In this document: positions 42,722 to 53,883 of the stretch, piece after piece
How the letters are laid out: each line of letters opens with the position of its first letter
How positions within the stretch are numbered: position 1 is the first letter of the stretch
Assembly (NCBI GenBank): GCA_001599815.1
Contig: BCIA01000006.1
Coordinates: forward strand, 622,961 to 686,960
Length of the DNA stretch: 64,000 bases
Reading direction: 5' to 3'
Source of the DNA: Furcasterigmium furcatum
Taxonomy: Eukaryota > Ascomycota > Sordariomycetes > Glomerellales > Plectosphaerellaceae
Notes under the pieces: model-generated
The model's input: only the letters and a program-made list of their open reading frames with translations
The model's database searches: none
What the model was told of the DNA's origin: nothing
Made by a program: the position numbers and the translations under genes

Positions 42722-43349
42722 TTTGAGGACCGTGACGGATTATATTTGCGGGGTGCAACCATTCGAAGAGAGGGAGAGGGAGGGGGGAAATCATGTCTAT
42801 TTAAATAGCCTCTTACTATTCCGGGCTGCCTTGTCCGATGCGTCGGGGCTGCTGGGGGCAGCGACGCAAACAGCGATGGCGACGTGACGATGTCTCAGGA
42901 GGACGATCAACTGCGATGCTGTTCGGTCAGTTGTTCTTTGGCAGTCGAATGGCAGTCCCTGGAATCATCTCCACTTCGGCAAGAGACCATGTTGATTCCA
43001 CGAAATGAAGAGAAGGTTCATCTCAAGTCTCAGGGGCTCGATCTGATGTATCCATGGAATGGTGAACTTCGTGGTTGCCCCTGAGGCCCCAGCCACACCT
43101 CACCTCGGTCAAGCCCCCACACGAGCCACCTGAGTGATGCGCACCGCTAGCGTGACGCAGGAACGACCGAAACGCGGGTGCCAGCGGGCGGGTCGGCGGG
43201 TCAGTGCTCGGAATGACATTTCGCGACGCAGCCTGAACTGACCCTGGACTCGGTTCATGCAAGTCCAAGTCCTCGACCTCCCACGACGACAACCTCATGC
43301 GACACCACCCCCGACCGTCTTCACGCCCAGAGATGCCTCGGCAGACAAC
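42722..43349. other. Divergent intergenic region
   Basis: Promoter space between the secreted protein (minus) and FHIP (plus). Apart from the TATA candidate, nothing recognised. Confidence 0.5.
42798..42807 (-). promoter_or_regulatory. TATA-box candidate of the small secreted protein
   Basis: TATTTAAATA, palindromic, 77-86 bp upstream of the ATG at 42721. Confidence 0.45.
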
Positions 43350-46300
43350 ATGGACTTCGTAAGGTCCCCCAAACCGGCGCGTCTCCCTCATCCGCTGACC
43401 TGACCTGCTCCCAGTGGTCGCGCCTCTTAGCCGGCACATCGTTGTCCTCGCCCTCGTCAAAGTACGATGCGAAGAACCCCACGAACCGCCTCCACCGCTT
43501 CGATAAAGAGTACAGCCGGATACTGCACATCTGGAGGAGCACCCAGAACCTCTCCAAGGACGACGATGCCGCAGAGGCCCTCGAGATCAGGCTCCAGGAG
43601 CTGATCAACATCATCACCGACGAGACCCGACGACCACTCCCCCATCCCTGCATCCAGTACGCCTCCCAGAAGCAAATCTACATCACTATCGGAAAGATCG
43701 CCACCTCCTCCTACAACGAATGGATAATCAAGCAGACAGTCTTGTTCTTCGCCACCCTCGTCGAGACGGACGAGGAGGCCTTTGTCGAGAATCCCGCCTT
43801 CTCCGCGAGCCTCACCAATCTGCTGGTCCGGATCACAGGTGTCAATAGCGTGCGGCTGGCATCCGACACGGAGGCCAAGGTCGTCGAGCTCGCCTTCAAC
43901 ATCACCACCAAGATACGCCTCGACCGCGACATTCTGTCGGCATGGTTCAAGACCGACGACCGGGAAAGGCCCCGGGAGCCGCCCAATGCTGCCGAGCAGC
44001 ACGATAACTTCGCCGGCCGGACGCAGAAGCAGGATTTCCCCTTGTTCTACATCCTGATGGACTACATCCACCACGATGGCAAGGTGGGCGACTTCGCCAG
44101 GACGGGGCTGCTGTACATCATCGAGTCCGCGTCGAGCTCCGAGCAGCTCGAGCAGTGGATCGTCGAGAGCGACCTCTCTACCCTGATGGCCACCGGCCTG
44201 GGCGCCCTGTACAGCCAGCTCAGTCGCAAACTCGTCATCGACTACCCCCCTCACGAGCTGCCGCCCGTTCTCGCCCTCTCCGACTACCAGCATCCCACCT
44301 CGACGTATGAGATTGTCAGCTCCTGCTCTCCGGACTTTCAGCTGCACCTGGAGACGTTCCTGTCGCACCTGCTATTCTGGCAGGACGTGCTTGAGCACTG
44401 CAAGTCTATGGATGTGAAGCAGACTCTGCTCGAGCATTTCCAGGTCATTTTTCTGCAGCAGCTGCTGTGAGTTCGATGGTCCCATTTTTGAGGCTCGTTG
44501 CTGATTTTCAAAGATACCCCTCTCTCCTCGAGTCCTCAGACATCGACGGCGGTTCCTCGGTCGCCGTTCTGACCTACTTGAGACGCATCCTCGAGGCTCT
44601 CGACCACCCTGACATGATCAATCTGATCCTTCACTATCTGCTCGGTCTGCCGGATCACCTGCCTCCGCGCTCTGTTGCCTCGAGGACGTCCATCAGCGAT
44701 GCACGGAAGCGAAAGTCCATGGACCTGGCTTCCATGATGGCCCAGACAAAGTCGGATCTGACCGCAACGCCCCTCCTCTTCAACCTGGTCGACCTGGTCC
44801 TCGCCTGTCTTCGATCGCACAACCAGCAAACCATCCACGTCACACTGCAGCTCGTGTCGGCCATTCTTAAGAGGCATCACCGATACGCCGTGCTCACGCT
44901 GCTGAGGACCGAAGGCACGCGGGGAGAGACCGACCATCGAACCATCGGTGCTCATGAGCAGGAGATTGAGTACCTCATGACGCTGGCTGGCTCCATCGGT
45001 GGTCAGGAGAACTTCGACTCTGTCTACGATAACGTTCTGAAGGACACCATGTCTCGTCTCGAAAGCCACCCCTGCTCTCTCAAGATGATTGCTCCGCGGG
45101 TTTCTACAAACAATCACGACCTGCCGGCCATCCCGGATAGCCTGCCGGGAGCACCGCGAGATGTCCGAGAGCATACATTACGGCCTGACGACCCACTCCT
45201 GAACACCCTGCTCGACCTCCTGGAGACGTTCTTCATCAACCCAGTTGATACGAATCTGTCCCTTACCGAGGCTATTGTCGACCTCGCCATCTGTGGCTAC
45301 ATGGCCATCGAAGGCTGGCTGCTTCGTAACCCACACAAGTACGCGTTCGAAGAGCAAGGTTCAAGACCGGCCTCGCCTACCACACCAGCTTCACCGGCCC
45401 AAGGTCTTTCCGAAGATCCGGAGACCGCCGTCGCCGAGCGTCAGAAGCTCAAAGACGTCGAAGACTGCCGCCGGTCTCCGATCTGGCAAACATCATCGGT
45501 GCCCCGCATCCTCGCAATTCTCCAGCAGCTATGCAAGCAGGTTTCGGAGTACCGTGGAACGATCCCGCGGTTTGATGACCTGCTCCAGCGACGGAGGGAC
45601 GCTTTCCTGACGGCGGATACGGCTCACGATACACCGATGCCTGCCCGAAAAGCAGGAACGCCTCACCAGAATAGCTCCACCCAGACACCAGAGAGACCCA
45701 GCCTGGACGGCGTCTCGCGGAGTACGTCTCCAGCCCGTCCTTCGGCTCTTGAAGGATTCGCCCAGCGACTGCTGTCGGAGATCAGCACTCCCAGCCGGGC
45801 AGGGACGCCTCGTGGTCGCCAGGAGTCCAGTCGGGGATCGGGCGCAGCCAGCCCAACACCGGCAGCCCAGTCGGCGCTGTCGGGAGGATATGGTCTTAAC
45901 ACGCCCACTGGACGCCCCGGCCCTCCAGTACCTCCGAAAGAGTTCCCCTTGAACTACGACAACCCAGCCAAGAGTGGAATCCCACGCAGCTACTCGCCAG
46001 CCAGCAGCACAGCGCGGGACGATCCCTTCGACCCTGTGGCCGCCAGCCAGCAGGCGGCCTTTGCGGCCGTGGATCAGAGCATTCTCGCCCGAAGGGTCGG
46101 CCTGCCGGACGGCAAGTTGGAGGCTATTCCCCTCCATCTTGAGAAGCGGCGCCAAGAAGCGGGCGGCGAGCGGTTCACGCCTCATCTGCCACCGCCTTCA
46201 GACGAAGAGGAAGAGGAGGACGAAGACGATGAGGAGGAGCAAGAAGAAGATGGGCGGTCAGGCAACGGGGAGGCCCGAGGCGAGGACTCGAACGTGCTTA

Positions 46301-46488
46301 TCAGGCCGGACGACGACGACGACGAAGAGGGCGAGGCGGGCGGCGAGGCCAGCGGCACGCCACAGGACCGCACGGCGTCGGTGTCTCACATCATCACCAA
46401 CGTCATCATCCTGCAGAGCTTCCTCTTCGAGCTGGCGGCACTGGTGCAGGTCCGGGCCGGGCTGTTCAACGAGGTGAGGTTTGCTTGA
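43350..46488 (+). CDS. FHF complex subunit HOOK-interacting protein (FHIP, RAI16-like)
   Basis: Three exons, 43350-43358 (only nine bases: Met-Asp-Phe), 43415-44466 and 44514-46488, give 1011 residues. The tiny first exon is supported because MDF-WSRLLAG is the family's conserved start. The N-terminal half matches RAI16-like proteins: RFDKEYSRILHIWRST, HPCIQYASQKQIYITIG, DYIHHDGKVGDFARTGLLYI, with YLRRILEALDHPDMINLIL in the third exon. The C-terminal part is Pro/Ser-rich with an acidic run (about 46200-46260), ending FLFELAALVQVRAGLF. FHIP joins Hook and FTS to link dynein to early endosomes; in Aspergillus the counterpart drives endosome motility. Cytosolic, vesicle-associated. Confidence 0.93.
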
Positions 46489-47200
46489 GGAGGAGAGAAG
46501 AGAACAGGAGATGGGCTCTTTTGAGAGTAGCCGGCGGATTGTTCAGCACCTTAGATATACCCCCTTTCTGGCCGTCGGCCGTTATAGAGCATCGTTTGGC
46601 GTCGGGACATTGGCGGCGGCTGGCGGGCGGTGGCGGCGGTCTCGCTTTTCAATTTTGTCGTAGTATAGCAGCTTTAATCGATCCAGCTCCCGCGGGGCAG
46701 GATTTTGTTCACGCGCGCATCTGACAGGTCTGGTCGAGACGACGGGACGTGAATATACGGGATTTCATATCTCCGGAGGCTCTCGTGAGCAGCCTGATGA
46801 ATCCCGCTTGGGCTGGCATGGCTGGCATGGTGTATCCCCAGCAGCTCCCGCTTCTTCCCCGCAAAATCTGGGACTTGGTCGCGTTAGTCGACCGCGGAGT
46901 TGGAGCGAGTATATCGGTCCGAGATAGTTTCCCGCCCCGCCACCAGAGTTTCCCGCCGCTGTCTCTCGCCTTAACGAACGTCTGGCGCGGTTCCTGAGTC
47001 CGTGTGTGGATCAGTCCCCGCGTCGGGAAACTCAAGGCCTTCATGTTGAGCCATTCAAGGCCAAGATAAAGCGCTGGAGTGAGTGAAGGGGCATTTAAGT
47101 GGAAGAGGCCGCCTCACGATTTTCAAGGCCTGGCAAGATAGCTTTGCTCTTCTTCATCCCGTCTCATCTCATTGTCACCAGTCCCGTCCTTCTGCATACA
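46489..47200. other. Intergenic region
   Basis: 3' of FHIP and promoter of the alpha-galactosidase gene. Some short frames, none supported. Confidence 0.5.
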
Positions 47201-49451
47201 ATGGGCTCAATCACCATTGCGTCGAGGCCCTCGGGCCCCGAGGTCTCGGCCATCGTCGTCGACGGCAAGTCCTTCGCCCTGAACGGCAAGAGCATGTCGT
47301 ACCGCCTCCACGTCGACGAGGCCACGGGCGACCTCATGTCGGACCACTTCGGCGGCAGCGTGACCGAGGACCCCATCATCCCCGGCACGACACCGCCCAA
47401 CGGATGGTCGACGGGCAGCAGCCGCCGCCGCGAGTTCCCCGAGTCGGGCAAGGGAGACTTCCGCAACCCGGCCGTCGTGGTCAGGCACCACGCGGGCTTC
47501 ACCGTGAACCACTTCAGGTACCAGTCGCACGAGGTCGTCGAGGGCAAGCCGGACCTGACGGACCTCCCGGGGACCTTCGGCGAGGCGGCCCAGGTCTCGA
47601 CGCTGATCGTGCGCATGTACGACGAGCACTCGAGCGTCGCGGCGGACCTCATCTACTCGGTGTTCCCGGAGCACGACGCCATCGTCCGCAGCGTCAAGGT
47701 CACGAACAAGGGCGACCAGCCCGTGGTGGTCGAGAAGCTCTCGAGCTTCAGCATCGACTTCCCCCATGCCGAGTACGACATGGTCGGCCTGCGCGGCGAG
47801 TGGACGCGCGAGCGCAACCAGTTCCGCCGGAAGGTCGAGTACGGCATGCAGAGGTATGTTCCTGGCCGTTTCTTGGAATGACCGGAGTCTAACCATCCGC
47901 AGCATCGGGAGCACCACCGGATACTCCTCCCACTTCTACAACCCGTTCCTGGGCGTCACATCGCCGACGACGACAGAGTCGCAGGGCGACGCCTGGGGCT
48001 TCTCGCTTGTGTACACGGGGTCCTTCGATGCTGAGGTCGAGAAGAGCCCGCACGGCCTCGTGCGCGCGTCCATCGGCATGAACAGGGACCAGCTCTCGTG
48101 GCCGCTGCAGCCCGGCGAGGCGCTGGCGTCGCCCGAGTGCGTGGCCGTGTACTCGTCGGCCGGCATGGGCGGCATGTCGCGCAAGTTCCACAAGCTGTAC
48201 CGCAAGAACCTCATCAAGAGCAAGTTCGTCGACCAGGTGCGGCCGGCGCTGCTCAACAGCTGGGAGGGCCTGTACTTCGACTTTGACGAGGCCAAGATCG
48301 AGACGCTGGCGACCTCGGCGGCCGGGCTCGGCGTCAAGCTCTTCGTCCTCGACGACGGGTGGTTCGGCGTCAAGCACCCCCGCGTCAACGACAAGGCCGG
48401 CCTCGGCGACTGGAAGGTCAACCCGGCCAAGTTCCCCAACGGGCTCAAGCCGCTCGTCGACAGGGTCACGAAGCTCCCCGTCGCCGGCGCCGACCAGACC
48501 AACATCCGCTTCGGCCTCTGGGTCGAGCCGGAGATGGTCAACCCAAAGTCGGAGCTGTACGCGGCGCACCCGGACTGGGTCATGAGCGCCGGCACGCACG
48601 ACCGCAGCGAGGCGCGCACGCAGCTCGTGCTCAACCTTGCCCTCCCCGAGGTCCAGGCGTCCATCATCGACTCCATCTCCGCCCTCCTCGCCGACACCGC
48701 CGTCTCCTACATCAAATGGGACCACAACCGCGCCATCCACGAGAGCGCGTCCCCGCAGAGCTACCACGCCTACATCCTCGGCATGTACAAGGTCTTCGAC
48801 GCCCTGACGTCCCGCTTCCCCGACATCCTCTGGGAGGGCTGCGCCGCCGGCGGCGGCCGCTTCGACCCCGGCGTGCTGCAGTACTTCCCCCAGGTCTGGA
48901 CCTCCGACAACATGGACGGCATCGACCGCATCAGCATCCAGTTCGGCACCTCCGTCGTATACCCGCTGTCCACCATGGGCGCCCACGTCGGCGCCGTGCC
49001 GAGCCACGTCACGAAGCGCACGCAGAGCCTGTCCTTCCGCGCGCACGTCGCCATGATGGGCGGCTCCTTCGGCTTCGAGCTCGACCCGGACCGTCTCCCG
49101 GCCGAGGAGCGCGCGCAGATCCCCGGGCTCATCGCGCTGGCGGAGAAGATCAACCCTGTCGTCATCACGGGCGACCTGTACCGCCTCCGGCTGCCGGGCG
49201 ACTCGAACCACCCCGCCGCGGTGGTCGTGGCCGAGGACAAGAGCAAGGCGGTGCTCTTCGCGTACCAGCTGCTGTCGACGACGATGCACGAGATCCCGAC
49301 GGTCAAGCTGCAGGGGCTGGACGCGGCGGCGAGGTACCGCCTCGACGACGGCGAGCGGGTGCTCTCCGGCGCGACGCTGATGAACGGCGGCATCCAGTTC
49401 CAGTTCGGCGGGGACTACGACAGCAAGATCGTGTTCCTCGAGCGGGTTTGA
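47201..49451 (+). CDS. Alpha-galactosidase, glycoside hydrolase family 36
   Basis: Two exons, 47201-47853 and 47903-49451, give 733 residues; the 49-nt intron has GTATGT..CGCAG ends and a TCTAAC branch site. The N-terminal beta-supersandwich is followed by a TIM barrel. Catalytic sites are intact: nucleophile Asp491 in YIKWDHNR and acid/base Asp553 in WTSDNMDGIDR. Substrate-pocket elements LDDGWFG and LWVEPEMVN are also present, plus GCAAGGGRFDPG. It hydrolyses terminal alpha-1,6-galactose from raffinose-type sugars or galactomannan oligomers. The layout is that of the fungal AglC group. No signal peptide is apparent, which suggests an intracellular enzyme or unconventional export. Confidence 0.95.
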
Positions 49452-49752
49452 TAGACATGTACAGGGTAGATAGACATTGGATACCAGGGAACAGAGCATG
49501 AGAATGAAATGAAATGAATGTCAGTCAATAACGCTACGGCTGCGGTTGTTTGCCATTCTAGCCTTCCAGCCTTGGATATGTGTGTTCCCGGGGGCTCAGA
49601 GCCCATCGCTGTAAAAGATAGAGAAATCGTGTCCGTCAATAATAGGGGGTATCCTCGCGTTCCGTCATGAGTCCCAAGCCGTCCCAACGCCAGCCAGTCT
49701 AGTCGCGTCCCGCACTCCCAGGTGTTGTCCTCGCTTCGAATTTCCCGAGAGC
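49452..49752. other. Intergenic region between convergent genes
   Basis: Shared 3' region of the alpha-galactosidase and the promethin-like gene. Nothing recognisable. Confidence 0.5.
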
Positions 49753-50278
49753 TCACTTGTCCTCCTTAAGGACAACCCCGGTGTGCTGTCCATTAGCGCC
49801 GTGCTGCTCGCCCGCGGGCGCGAGGCTCCAGAGCTTCTTGGCGACGACGAAGCTCCCGGCGGCCCAGAGCCAGACGAGGATGCCGATGGAGCTCGTGAGG
49901 AAGAGCGTCGGGACGAGGACGAGGAGGGCGATGCCAATCCAGAATAGGGCGAAGATGAGCGCGGCGCCGAGGGCGAAGGCGACGGTCGAGAGGGCGAAGA
50001 TGGCGAAGGTGACGACGGGGAGGAAGGAGAAGACGAGCTGGAAGAGGACGAAGGCCTGGGCGGGTGTTAGCGGGATTATCTGAAGAGGCAATCGGGTGCT
50101 GGGGACGCACGAAGAGCAGGGGCCGCTCGTGGGCGAAGCTGTTGGTCGCGTCGTAGGCGTCCTTCCGCTGGTGCGGGCTGACGACGCGGTCGAGCTGGCG
50201 CTGGCTGAAGGCGACGACGCCGCGGGCGTTTTCCTCCGTGCGGGCCTTGACGGCCTCGAAGTCTTTGGTGGGCGCCAT
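49753..50278 (-). CDS. Promethin/LDAF1-like lipid-droplet membrane protein
   Basis: Two exons, 50278-50111 and 50055-49753, give 156 residues; the 55-nt intron has GTGCGT..CCCAG ends and a GCTAACAC branch site. The hydrophilic amphipathic N-terminus (~50 residues, FAHERPLLF at its end) is followed by a long hydrophobic block of three or four tightly spaced helices (FQLVFSFLPVVTFAIFAL, ALIFALFWIGIALLVLV, IGILVWLWAAGSFVVA). A short polar tail ends KEDK. Size and hydrophobic pattern match the promethin family (human LDAF1; yeast Ldo16 is related), which works with seipin at ER-lipid-droplet contacts. Assignment is by pattern, not by a diagnostic motif. Confidence 0.68.
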
Positions 50279-51716
50279 TGCGTCTTGCTTGAGTCTGTTG
50301 GTTTCGGGTGCTGACCGCGGGGTGTTTCTGGTTCTGTCTGTGGTGTGATGTGGTGTGATGTGGTGTGGTGTTGAAGAAGGTCAGGTCAGGTCAGGTCAGT
50401 TCGGTCAGCTTCAGCTCGGAAGCTCTGACTGCCAATTGACGACGCGCGTGCTGACGATGACGCGCTCTCGGCAGGCATGCGGCCGCTAATTGGGCGGCGG
50501 AACGGCGGGGCCGGGCGGACAGCGGGCACCCGCAGCGGTTCACTTCCTGCCTAAGGGGGGGGTTTCGCGGGGGCAGTCTACGGGCTTTCTGTTGACTAAA
50601 AAATCAGAGAAAAATCAGAGCAATTATATAGAGCTCACAGAATGTTTCAGGGCTATTTTGGTGAGATTTGGAGCTGACCTTGGACAAAAAGCGACCCCCA
50701 GGCTCCGTATCTGATCGGATACCTCGGGAGGAATCCCCCGCTCCGGCCCCGCTCCAGCTCCGTTGTGCATCAGATCGGCCCCGTGGGCCGGCAACGCCTG
50801 CCACCTGTGCTGTGGTACATCGTTTACCCCATGTCGGGAACACAGGAAGCGAGGGACATGTAGAGATATGAATGGAATCAAAGGAGGGTTTTCCGAGCCG
50901 GAAGGGAGAGCGTTACACGGGGGCTTGACCCTGGTTTCTTGAGATCCGGATGGCTGTCCGCTTCTACCTCTGTGTACATGTAAGGACCACGTGCCAGAGG
51001 CAACATCCAAAGATTGGTAAGTCACAATTATCCACCTGTATGTGCCCAAATCTATTTGCAAGTCATCATACCTCTTCTTATTTTGATATTGAATGCTATT
51101 TATGTTTCACCATCACTATGTCAAGAAATGCTCGATCCAAAGTCAAGGCATGTGCACCAATTCTACTACGAAGGAAAGAAAGGGGGTGGGCCAAGTTGGA
51201 CTCAGATTTGCAATATGGATGCATTCATCCTCCAGGATTCATGCATGTCCAACAAGAATTAGCAAATTCAAATTCAAAAAATTCAAAGTATAGTGAATTT
51301 GAACCACTGAGCTCTGTTTGGTTGTTGCCGTTGAAAGCATATAAAAAACCGAACAATATGGCGATTCCCCAAGGGACAAGGATAGCCAAGTCTGGATGAG
51401 ACGGTAACCTGGTATCTGTTCTTTCAGTCGCATCTGATGCCGTTGGACCAAGCTCGGACTCGGAGATGACCTGCAAGCCAGCGTTTGCTTGCTGCCTGGG
51501 GAATGTCTCGCGTCTCGTTGTGCTCAACTGCAGAATCCCGTGCTTAGCCCACGTGAATGCACTCGCGCTCCTTCCTTTCTTGCACTTCCAGTCCCAGATT
51601 CTCGCATTCACTGTTTTTGCCAGCCCTACCTCTCGCCACTTTGCAACACCACGGCAACCGTCGTCCATCGCTCCCAGCCCGATCCGCTCCGACAAACGAC
51701 AGAAGCTGAACGGACA
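50279..51716. other. Divergent intergenic region (about 1.4 kb)
   Basis: Promoter space between the promethin-like gene and the SET-MYND gene. It contains the short tandem repeats listed separately. An open frame runs from about 51489 into the SET gene, but the Met at 51717 fits the protein better. Confidence 0.5.
50341..50398. repeat. Short tandem repeats (10-mer and 5-mer)
   Basis: Three near-copies of TGGTGTGATG (50341-50370) are followed by four copies of GGTCA (50379-50398). They lie in the 5' region of the promethin-like gene, about 65-120 bp upstream of its ATG. Confidence 0.8.
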
Positions 51717-53555
51717 ATGTCTTCCGAACAACTGTACAAGATTGTGCCCTTCGAAGGCAAGGGCCTCGGCATGATCGCGGCAAAGTACATCAAAAAAGGC
51801 ACCCGTATCCTGGCCGAGAAGCCATTGATCGTCTTTTCGCAGGCCCCGAGCTACGACCAGAAGGCTCTCCGGGGGTTTGTCACTTCCATCACACACAAAG
51901 TCAACAGCCTCACCGAAGAGAAGCGCCAGCAGTTCTTCGCTCTGTCCAACGCCTTTGCCAAGCTCGACGGCGACGACATCCACGAAGAGCGCTGCGTCGG
52001 CATCGTCAGGACCAACTCCATGGCCATGATGACCGAAGACCCAGTCAGCGCTGTCAAGCGCGGCATATTCTCCGTTGCCTCTCGCATTAACCACGCTTGC
52101 AACCAGAGCTGCGAAGCGACGTGGAACCAAAACACCGGCAGGTACACTATCCACGCCGCCAGGGACCTCCTTGAGGGTGACGAGATCACCATCTTCTACC
52201 TCCAGTGCCTGGCGCCTTTCAAAGAACGACAGGACCGATGCAAGTTCTACAACTTCACTTGCACATGCGACTTCTGCAGTCTCCCCCCCAGCGACCGCAT
52301 CGACCACGACGACCTGATCGAGCAGGCCCGCTACATCGAGAACACCCTGACGGATGCCAAGCTCATGGCCTCGAACCCCCTGGCCTTCCTCCAGCCCATC
52401 CTCTCGCTGATGAACGCCCTCCACACAGCCGGCATCTGGGAGAGCCTCGCCCCCAAGGCCTTCCACGACGCCTTCAAGGTCGCCGCGTACCACAGCGACC
52501 AGGCCCGGGCCAAGATCTTCGCCGCCAGGGCGCACGAGCGCATGGCCCTGCTGCGCGGCAACGACCACCTGACCACCATCCGCATGAGGAAGATGATGAA
52601 GGACCCGACCAAGGACCCGGACTTTGGCAAGTCCCAGCTCTGGGCCACCACGCCCGCCGACACCCCCGAGAACATGCCCCCCGAGGTCTTCGAGATGTGG
52701 CTCTGGCGAATCGACAGGGACCAGCTCCACGAGCGCGACCCAAAGGTTCCCGCCGGGGGCATCGTCAGGGGCGCCATCGCCGACCTCCACGACATAGACG
52801 CCTTCCCGCCGTACTGCGCCCTCCCTGCCGGCGAGGGTGTCGACCCCAGCGGCCAGTTCTTCGACACTTCGGCCTTCGGAGCCATATACATGCCCGTCAA
52901 GCACTGGTGCTTCCTCGGCGAGATCCTTGAGGTGGACACGACCCTGCGCGCCGACCTCACGGTCAGGGACAGGGCGGGGCAGAAGATCAGAGTCGTGTTC
53001 TTCACCGAGGACAGGGGCATGGGCTTCCACGAGCTGCTGAAGCCCGGAAACACCGTGGCCGTCCTGTACGCGGTTCAGCACACCTTCCCCGACGGCATGG
53101 GGGAGGGAATCATCCTGCGGAGTCTGGATGCCGTCCGGGTAGGTGCCCTTTCTTCCATGGCGTATCTCGTACAAAAACTAACTTGTTGCTGCTTAGATCT
53201 TCTCCATCGGCCTGAAGGATCTGCTGAAGCTGAACGACAAGGTCCACGAGCTCGCGACCAATGCCGGCGAGCCGAAGAAGTGCCATGCCTGCAAGGGCTC
53301 CCTGGCTGTAGCCAAGCGGGAGGCTCTGAAAGAGTGCGGCCGGTGCTCGATGGCCTGGTACTGCGACAAGGTGAGCGCCTCCTGGACCGAGAGTATGAGG
53401 AAATCACTGACACCTGCTGCGTCTAGGTCTGCCAGGTCTGGGCTTGGAACGAGAAGGGCCACAAGAGGGAGTGCAAGTATCTCGCGAATGCCAATCTGCG
53501 GGGCCTGTTCTTCCGCAAGTGGGACGTCTTTGAGAAGTACGAGGGTTTTGTCTGA
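51717..53555 (+). CDS. SET-domain protein with C-terminal MYND zinc finger
   Basis: Three exons, 51717-53138, 53197-53370 and 53427-53555, give 574 residues; all junctions are phase 0. The SET domain is N-terminal: GKGLGMIAAKYIKKGTRIL, a long inserted helix, then SRINHACNQSCEATWN and GDEITIFYL, with a CxCxxC post-SET-like cluster (CTCDFCS). A middle region of about 230 residues is unassigned. The MYND finger spans the last two exons: C503, C506, C521, C524, C530, C534, H544 and C548, spacing exactly as in MYND. SMYD-type proteins methylate lysines on histones or other proteins; here the substrate is unknown. Classical SMYDs insert MYND within SET, so this C-terminal placement is unusual. Confidence 0.88.
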
Positions 53556-53883
53556 GAGATGAGAAGAGGCTGCCGTTTGGGAGACACTTGGAAGCCAGCT
53601 GGAGGACTGGATATTGTCGGAATATGTCGATGCTGTCGAAGTTGTGAACGTGTAACTCCACGAGTGCATGCCATCAGAGCCGGAACCAAGCCAGAAAGAA
53701 CGATGAATAGATAGAATTCTGCGTCCCAACCTTGGGACAAGTCTTGGCTCCCGCCCCCATACAAAATTGGACGAAATCGTCTAGACTCGACCACTAGGAC
53801 GTTTTGAGTCTGCTTGAATCACCCTGTGGCCCAGGCGGCGGACCATGCTACTGTCCATGGCGTTGGTCAAGGTCCTTCCTGTA
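53556..53883. other. Intergenic region between convergent genes
   Basis: 3' space shared by the SET-MYND gene and the NACHT gene. No feature seen. Confidence 0.5.

Noticed and set aside
47889..49499. A 536-codon open frame opposite the alpha-galactosidase
   Set aside because: Same composition effect; the plus strand has intact GH36 catalytic motifs.
51240..51310. AT-rich repeated AATTCAAA stretch as an origin of replication
   Set aside because: Fungal origins have no consensus that can be recognised here; a short AT-rich patch is insufficient.
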